DNA from: DATMXS01 sp050260275
GTDB taxonomy: Bacteria > Acidobacteriota > Terriglobia > Bryobacterales > Bryobacteraceae
Reading direction: 5' to 3'
NCBI GenBank assembly: GCA_050260275.1
Contig: JBLNBX010000018.1
Coordinates: 1 to 10,177, forward strand
DNA length: 10,177 nucleotides
Of the stretch, positions 6,813 to 10,177 are shown piece after piece (position 1 is the stretch's first letter; the number at the start of each line of letters is the position of its first letter). Under the pieces are notes generated by a model that saw only the letters and a program-made list of their open reading frames with translations, searched no databases and was not told the origin of the DNA. The translations under genes and the position numbers were made by a program.

Positions 6813-7571
6813 ATGAATTACAACAGTATTGATATGGCTCTTGCGGACATTGGTGGGAAGGTGGCCCTGGTCACTGGCGGCAACCGGGGGATCGGCCGCG
6901 CCATCGCTCTCGCGCTCGCGGAAGCCGGCGCCAGCGTCGCCGTGAACTATCTCACGCACGCTGATGAGGCGCAGGAGGTCTGTTCGGAAATATCCGCCGC
7001 GGGCGGCAAGGCCGTTGCAATTCAGGCGGATGTGGGCGATGCGGCGGACGTCAGGCGTCTGGCCGAAACCGCGGAGCGGTCGCTCGGCCCGGTCGCCATC
7101 CTCGTCAACAACGCCGGAATCATCCGCCCGCAGCCCTTAGATGAAATCACCGAGCGCGACTGGGATGAACTTATTAGGACCAATTTGAAATCGGCATTCC
7201 TGGTTACGCAGGCGGTGCTGCCTGGAATGCGGGCGGCGAGATGGGGACGAATAATTAATATTTCTTCGGTCGCGGCGCAGATAGGGGGAGTCGTGGGCCC
7301 GCACTACGCCGCTTCAAAGGCGGGTATGATGGGCCTGACCCATTCCTACGCGTCGCTGCTCGCCAAGGAAGGCATCACCGTCAACACGATAGCTCCGGCG
7401 CTCATTGAAACTGCGATGGTTACGAGCAATCCGAACGCGCGCGCGACGCTCATTCCGGTCGGCCGGTTTGGCGCGATCGATGAGGTTGCCGCGGCCGCCG
7501 TGCTCCTCGCCCGCAATGGTTACATAACCGGTCAAACCATCAATATCAATGGCGGCTGGTATATGTCCTGA
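6813..7571 (+). CDS. SDR family oxidoreductase (FabG-like 3-oxoacyl reductase type)
   Basis: 252-residue classical short-chain dehydrogenase/reductase, cytosolic, NAD(P)H-dependent. Seen: cofactor loop TGGNRGIG at 21-28, DV after strand 4 (73-74), NNAG at 99-102, catalytic tetrad Asn124, Ser152, Tyr165 and Lys169 (YAASK), and the C-terminal GQTININGGWYMS, very close to the FabG ending. All catalytic residues are present. The closeness to FabG suggests a beta-keto reductase, but stand-alone FabG-like SDRs also act on sugars and other alcohols, so the substrate is open. ATG at 6813 has GGAG at 6803-6806 with a 6-nt gap; the in-frame ATG at 6834 has no such site. It is transcribed divergently from the methyltransferase and has no fatty-acid synthesis neighbours. 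No clear promoter was found on this strand. A locally AT-richer stretch occurs around 7160-7270. Confidence 0.94.
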   Translation: MNYNSIDMALADIGGKVALVTGGNRGIGRAIALALAEAGASVAVNYLTHADEAQEVCSEISAAGGKAVAIQADVGDAADVRRLAETAERSLGPVAILVNNAGIIRPQPLDEITERDWDELIRTNLKSAFLVTQAVLPGMRAARWGRIINISSVAAQIGGVVGPHYAASKAGMMGLTHSYASLLAKEGITVNTIAPALIETAMVTSNPNARATLIPVGRFGAIDEVAAAAVLLARNGYITGQTININGGWYMS

Positions 7572-7576
7572 GCTTG

Positions 7577-7652
7577 AATTATATCAGCGCATGCTCGCCC
7601 GCTACCTACAAATGCGCTAGCTGATCGGCAGGGCCAGCATGCGATATTAATT
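7577..7652. repeat. Imperfect AT-rich inverted repeat after SDR gene
   Basis: Left arm 7577-7595 and right arm 7636-7652. GCATGCT (7589-7595) pairs with AGCATGC (7636-7642), ATATC (7581-7585) with GATAT (7643-7647), and AATT (7577-7580) with AATT (7649-7652). A 3-nt bulge (AGC) lies on the left and a 1-nt bulge on the right. A competing 7-bp pair, AGCGCAT 7586-7592 with ATGCGCT 7612-7618, lies inside. It begins 5 bp after the SDR stop, so it could protect or end that transcript, though there is no T-run. It could also be the remains of a small mobile element. Confidence 0.5.
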
Positions 7653-7653
7653 T

Positions 7654-7672
7654 GAATTCGTCTCGCGAATTC
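7654..7672. repeat. 7-bp perfect hairpin GAATTCG/CGAATTC
   Basis: GAATTCG at 7654-7660 and CGAATTC at 7666-7672 enclose a 5-nt loop (TCTCG). It follows the larger inverted repeat and lies just before the -35 box at 7683. It may be part of the SDR 3' end or an operator for the receptor promoter. Confidence 0.45.
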
Positions 7673-7682
7673 CTGCAACCGC

Positions 7683-7712
7683 TTGACTTCCGCAACGTCT
7701 CACTGCTAGCAT
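7683..7712 (+). promoter_or_regulatory. Extended -10 promoter upstream of the TonB receptor leader
   Basis: TTGACT at 7683-7688 (five of six) and TAGCAT at 7707-7712 (four of six) with an 18-bp spacer; the TG at 7704-7705 gives an extended -10 (TGCTAGCAT). Transcription would begin near 7719, which leaves about 400 nt of untranslated leader before the GTG at 8123. The boxes are seen; activity is inferred. Confidence 0.5.
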
Positions 7713-8064
7713 TCACCGTTAGGGGTGGGGCGCAACCCGGTTTGCGCCCTGTGCAATAGAGGTTCTGAACGGACCGTTGGGGTTACGGCTTTCAGTTCTA
7801 AGCCGCAACCACGGGACGGGCAGCTGCCAGGCTGCCTCTCGCAATTTACTGTGCATACGGTAGGACGTGCTGGGCGGAGGTGTGGCACTATGCTGCCTCT
7901 TCCATCGGAAGCCGGTGTCGTGTCTTGGGCCGCGGTTCCTGGCCCGGTCCGGCGCCACTCAGGATCGGCCGCCGCAAAGGTGGCAGTCGGCCCGTCGCAC
8001 GAACTGTCTGCACTTCCCTGGGCATTCCAAGTGCCCGCTATCACGGCAAATAACTACGCTCCGG

Positions 8065-8110
8065 CCGGACTCGGTCCGCACAGTAACGGGTTCGTCCGGA
8101 TTTTGTTTTT
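8065..8110 (+). promoter_or_regulatory. Attenuator-like alternative hairpins with T-rich tract
   Basis: CCGGAC (8065-8070) can pair either with the nearby GTCCG (8074-8078; CGGAC-tcg-GTCCG) or with GTCCGG (8094-8099). The second pairing is followed directly by a T-rich run (8101-8110, nine T in ten), as in an intrinsic terminator. The two pairings exclude each other. The Shine-Dalgarno starts at the very next base (8111), so either premature termination or control of ribosome access is possible. The 6-bp stem with a 23-nt loop is weaker than a typical terminator. Confidence 0.35.
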
Positions 8111-8115
8111 AGGAG
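8111..8115 (+). promoter_or_regulatory. Ribosome binding site AGGAG of the receptor gene
   Basis: AGGAG lies 7 nt before the GTG at 8123 and fixes that codon as the start; the encoded signal peptide begins there. The preceding ten bases are nearly all T, giving an unstructured landing site unless the hairpin just upstream forms. Confidence 0.8.
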
Positions 8116-8122
8116 ACAAGAC

Positions 8123-10120
8123 GTGCAGTTTTCCAGAAGATTCCGCAGCGGCTTCGTGCTGCTCGGATTGCTGCTAATCACGTCGATGGTGTTCGGCCAG
8201 ATCAGGTCGGGCACGATCAGCGGGACAGTGAAGGACCCGACGGGGGCCGTCGTTGCCAACGCGGACGTCATCGTCACTGAGCAGGAAACCAACGTCGCAA
8301 CCGCAACCAAAACGAATAGCTCCGGCCAGTACACGGTTCCCTACCTTCCGGCCGGAACCTACACAGTTTCGGTGACGGTGCCGGGATTCCTTAACTATCG
8401 CCAGACGGGCATCCCACTCGCGACCGCGCAATCGATAAGAGTCGACGTCGAACTTCAAGTCGGCGGTGTCGAGCAGGCCATCGAGGTCACGGCCGACGTC
8501 GCCCAGATCCAGACCGACAGCAGCACCGTACAGGGTGCGATGCAGTCGGAGATGATCTCGAACATCCCGAACATCTCGCAGAACCCGCTGTTCTACGCAA
8601 TGCTGCAGGCTGGCGTGGTTCCGCGCAACGCGGCTTCTGACAGCACCTCGCTGAACTCTTTCGGCATCGGCGTCGAGGGCCGGCGCCAGTGGTCCGCGTT
8701 GGGCGTCAACGGCGGCCGCGCGTTCACCAACGACATTCAGCTCGACGGCCTCCCCGTAATGGGCGGCGGTTACAACGAGGCTTCCGTGGTGCCGAACACC
8801 GAAGGCCTGATGGAAGTCCGCGTGATCACGAACAACTTCAGCGCTCAGTACGGACACGGTCAGTCCGTTATCGCGATGAGCACCAAGTCCGGCACGAACG
8901 ACTTCCACGGCCAGGCCACCTACCGCCTTCGCCACGATGCGCTGAACGCGAACACTGCGTCTAACAACGCCAACGGCATCATCAAGCCGGATTTCAGAGT
9001 GGACGAGATCGGCGGCGCTCTCGGCGGGCCGATCGTGCGAGACAAGCTGTTCTTCTTCAGCAGCTACCACTACATGCACCACGATCGCGAGTCGACCTCG
9101 CTTTTGACGGTCCCGACGCCCCTGGAGCGCGTAGGCAACTTCAGCCAGACCAAGATCAACGTGGGCGGCGCGGCACTTCCCGCGATGATTTTCGACCCCT
9201 GGAACGTGACCCAGATCGGCCCGGACCAGTACGAGCGCGCTCCGATTCCGGACGCCATCATTCCGAATCCGGATCCCCACGCGCTGTATATGTACAGCTT
9301 CTATCCGGATCCGAACCGCACGCCGGATGACGCCTGGAACACCAACAACTACACCTCGACGAACACTCAGACGGTCCGGCGTCACAGCCTCAACAACCGC
9401 GTCGACTACCGCGTCGGCAACCACTCCATCTACGGCAGCGGCGGTATCTCGTACGCGAAGATTCTCACTCCGCGTCCGTTCGGCACCAAGGGCTTCAACG
9501 ACATGGCGGCCGAGACCAGCGATAAGAACCCCTACGGGCAGATCGGCGACACGATCGTCATCAGCCCCACGGTGGTCGCCGACGTGCGCTACGGTTTCAA
9601 CCGCATCAACACGAAGACTATCAATGGGAATCCGAGCGGTTTCACGCAGTACGACGAGTTCGGCATTCCGAAGAACGTCCAGAGTCTGATGCTGAAGTAC
9701 GGTGCTGCGCCGGTGGTGCGGCCCAATGACCTCAACAGCAATCGCGGTAACGGTGGCGGAAACAACTGGGCCGTGCTCTCCGACGGCCGCTTCGGTTACA
9801 AGACCGAGTACCAGTCCAACCACAACATCACCGGCAGCGTGACCAAGATCCGCGGCACGTGGACGCACAAAGCCGGCGTCGAGTACCGCAACCTCCTGTC
9901 CAACTACTCCGATCCTGAGCAGGCTGCTGCGCAGATTGCCTCCTCCTGGCACCAGGTGGGCGGCAACTTCAACTTCCAGTACCTCACCGCGGCCGGCGGC
10001 GTTCACGAAGCCGTGAGGAACAACCAGCAGCGCGGCGTCAACGGCGCGGGTCTGCTACTCGGGACGGGCCTGTGGTGGGTTCGGCCGGGCGCCAACGTCA
10101 TCCCGGCGTTCTCCCAGTAG
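8123..10120 (+). CDS. Oar-like TonB-dependent receptor, N-terminal part, ended by an in-frame TAG
   Basis: 665 residues before TAG at 10118-10120. Residues 1-25 form a signal peptide (RRFR, then a hydrophobic core ending MVFG, likely cut before Gln26). Residues about 27-110 are a carboxypeptidase-regulatory-like domain (SGTISGTVKDPTGAVV...GQYTVPYLPAGTYTVSV). A plug domain follows (about 125-260), with DIQLDGLPV and NNFSAQYGHGQSVIAMSTKSG, then the first beta-barrel strands with GGALGGPIVRDKLFFFSSY. This is the outer-membrane receptor architecture greatly expanded in Acidobacteriota; such proteins usually exceed 1,000 residues, so this frame is about half length. The 19 codons after the TAG carry on the family sequence in frame. 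GTG start with AGGAG seven bases upstream. The substrate is unknown; oligosaccharide or peptide uptake is inferred from the family. No typical TonB box was recognised. The long minus-strand frame opposite (8174-10006) is a shadow. Confidence 0.93.
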   Translation: MQFSRRFRSGFVLLGLLLITSMVFGQIRSGTISGTVKDPTGAVVANADVIVTEQETNVATATKTNSSGQYTVPYLPAGTYTVSVTVPGFLNYRQTGIPLATAQSIRVDVELQVGGVEQAIEVTADVAQIQTDSSTVQGAMQSEMISNIPNISQNPLFYAMLQAGVVPRNAASDSTSLNSFGIGVEGRRQWSALGVNGGRAFTNDIQLDGLPVMGGGYNEASVVPNTEGLMEVRVITNNFSAQYGHGQSVIAMSTKSGTNDFHGQATYRLRHDALNANTASNNANGIIKPDFRVDEIGGALGGPIVRDKLFFFSSYHYMHHDRESTSLLTVPTPLERVGNFSQTKINVGGAALPAMIFDPWNVTQIGPDQYERAPIPDAIIPNPDPHALYMYSFYPDPNRTPDDAWNTNNYTSTNTQTVRRHSLNNRVDYRVGNHSIYGSGGISYAKILTPRPFGTKGFNDMAAETSDKNPYGQIGDTIVISPTVVADVRYGFNRINTKTINGNPSGFTQYDEFGIPKNVQSLMLKYGAAPVVRPNDLNSNRGNGGGNNWAVLSDGRFGYKTEYQSNHNITGSVTKIRGTWTHKAGVEYRNLLSNYSDPEQAAAQIASSWHQVGGNFNFQYLTAAGGVHEAVRNNQQRGVNGAGLLLGTGLWWVRPGANVIPAFSQ

Positions 10121-10177
10121 TACTTTGCCATTTTCAGCCAGAACGACTGGCGCGCCACTGATAAGCTCACCATCAAC
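10121..10177 (+). pseudogene. Continuation of the receptor gene beyond the in-frame TAG (partial)
   Basis: Nineteen codons in the same frame as the upstream receptor, open to the window edge. They read YFAIFSQNDWRATDKLTIN, which matches the family pattern of an aromatic pair, then QDDW, then T.KLTLN leading into a LGLRYD strand of the barrel. The reading frame has not shifted; only the TAG separates the two parts. Without a new start codon or ribosome binding site this piece would be translated only by read-through, or if the TAG is an error. The rest of the barrel lies outside the window. Confidence 0.8.

Larger units (their letters stand above)
7572..8122. other. 551-bp gene-free region: inverted repeat, promoter and structured leader
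   Basis: No protein gene supported on either strand; open frames here (for example 7725-8177 plus and 7706-8044 minus) have no ribosome binding site or domain. The first hundred bases are unusually AT-rich and palindromic. A promoter lies at 7683-7712. From about 7719 to 8122 the plus strand can form a succession of hairpins leading to the receptor start codon. The parts are listed separately. Confidence 0.7.
7719..8122 (+). ncRNA. Candidate structured 5' leader (cis-regulatory RNA) of the receptor gene
   Basis: Hairpins visible in order: 7728-7735 with 7742-7749 (8-bp perfect GGGCGCAA/TTGCGCCC, 6-nt loop); 7781-7791 with 7800-7810 (GGTT-a-CGGCTT / AAGCCG-c-AACC, 10 pairs around one mismatch, 8-nt loop); 7819-7824 with 7831-7836 (GGCAGC/GCTGCC); 7899-7903 with 7907-7911; 7927-7931 with 7941-7945; 7954-7958 with 7980-7984; 8020-8024 with 8032-8036; 8066-8070 with 8074-8078. 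The first three are strong and closely spaced. I do not recognise a known riboswitch: no B12 box, TPP or c-di-GMP core is seen. High GC makes some hairpins likely by chance, so function is inferred from their number, the upstream promoter and the absence of a gene. Confidence 0.4.

Noticed and set aside
7719..8122. Cobalamin or c-di-GMP riboswitch upstream of the TonB receptor
   Set aside because: No B12-box-like segment and no GEMM core; GGGGTTAC at 7779-7786 and GCTGCCAGG at 7823-7831 are only superficial resemblances.
7725..8177. 150-codon plus-strand frame in the receptor leader, and 112-codon minus frame at 7706-8044
   Set aside because: No Shine-Dalgarno, low-complexity mixed composition, no domain; the plus frame runs into the receptor signal peptide out of frame. 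Hairpins explain the region better.
8174..10006. 610-codon open frame on the minus strand opposite the receptor
   Set aside because: It mirrors the receptor's codons, is Val/Arg/Ala/Asp/His-rich with no recognisable domain, and has no ribosome binding site. The receptor frame opposite has a signal peptide and clear family sequence. Long antisense frames are common in GC-rich DNA.

Overview
This is a GC-rich bacterial window of densely packed genes. It most likely comes from the phylum Acidobacteriota, near Candidatus Solibacter / Bryobacterales. That is an inference from gene content: an Oar-like TonB-dependent receptor with an N-terminal carboxypeptidase-regulatory-like domain, a DUF2760/Hsp70 gene pair, and orphan surface-glycan glycosyltransferases. 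No rRNA, tRNA, CRISPR array, integrase or transposase was seen.

Layout. (1) Minus strand, 1-2101: a two-gene operon, DUF2760 protein then an Hsp70-family ATPase that runs off the left edge. (2) Plus strand, 2164-3482: a class I SAM-dependent methyltransferase and a histidine phosphatase, overlapping by four bases (ATGA). (3) 3483-3732: a non-coding spacer with a possible promoter for a GT9-family glycosyltransferase (3733-4686, plus). (4) A two-gene minus-strand operon converges on it with only 12 bp between: a second methyltransferase (6679-5831) followed after 1 bp by a GT4-family glycosyltransferase (5829-4699). A TTGACA-type promoter lies so close to the methyltransferase ATG that the mRNA should be almost leaderless. 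(5) A 133-bp divergent spacer with two abutting inverted repeats, then an SDR oxidoreductase (6813-7571, plus). (6) 7572-8122: a 551-bp gene-free stretch with an AT-rich inverted repeat, a good promoter, and about 400 nt of predicted leader full of hairpins, ending in an attenuator-like arrangement just before the ribosome binding site. (7) 8123 onward: the TonB-dependent receptor.

The receptor frame stops at an in-frame TAG (10118-10120). The 19 codons after it, up to the window edge, continue the same protein in the same frame (YFAIFSQNDW..., the usual QDDW..TxKLTLN segment at the start of the second half of these receptors). The gene is therefore either nonsense-mutated, mis-sequenced at one base, or read through.

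How the genes work together. The two glycosyltransferases and the neighbouring methyltransferase may build or modify a cell-envelope glycan. The SDR is a stand-alone metabolic reductase. The Hsp70/DUF2760 pair is a conserved but functionally uncharacterised chaperone-like module. The receptor would import an unknown substrate across the outer membrane. Six of the nine genes appear to start with GTG or TTG, so ATG-only gene calling would misplace many starts.
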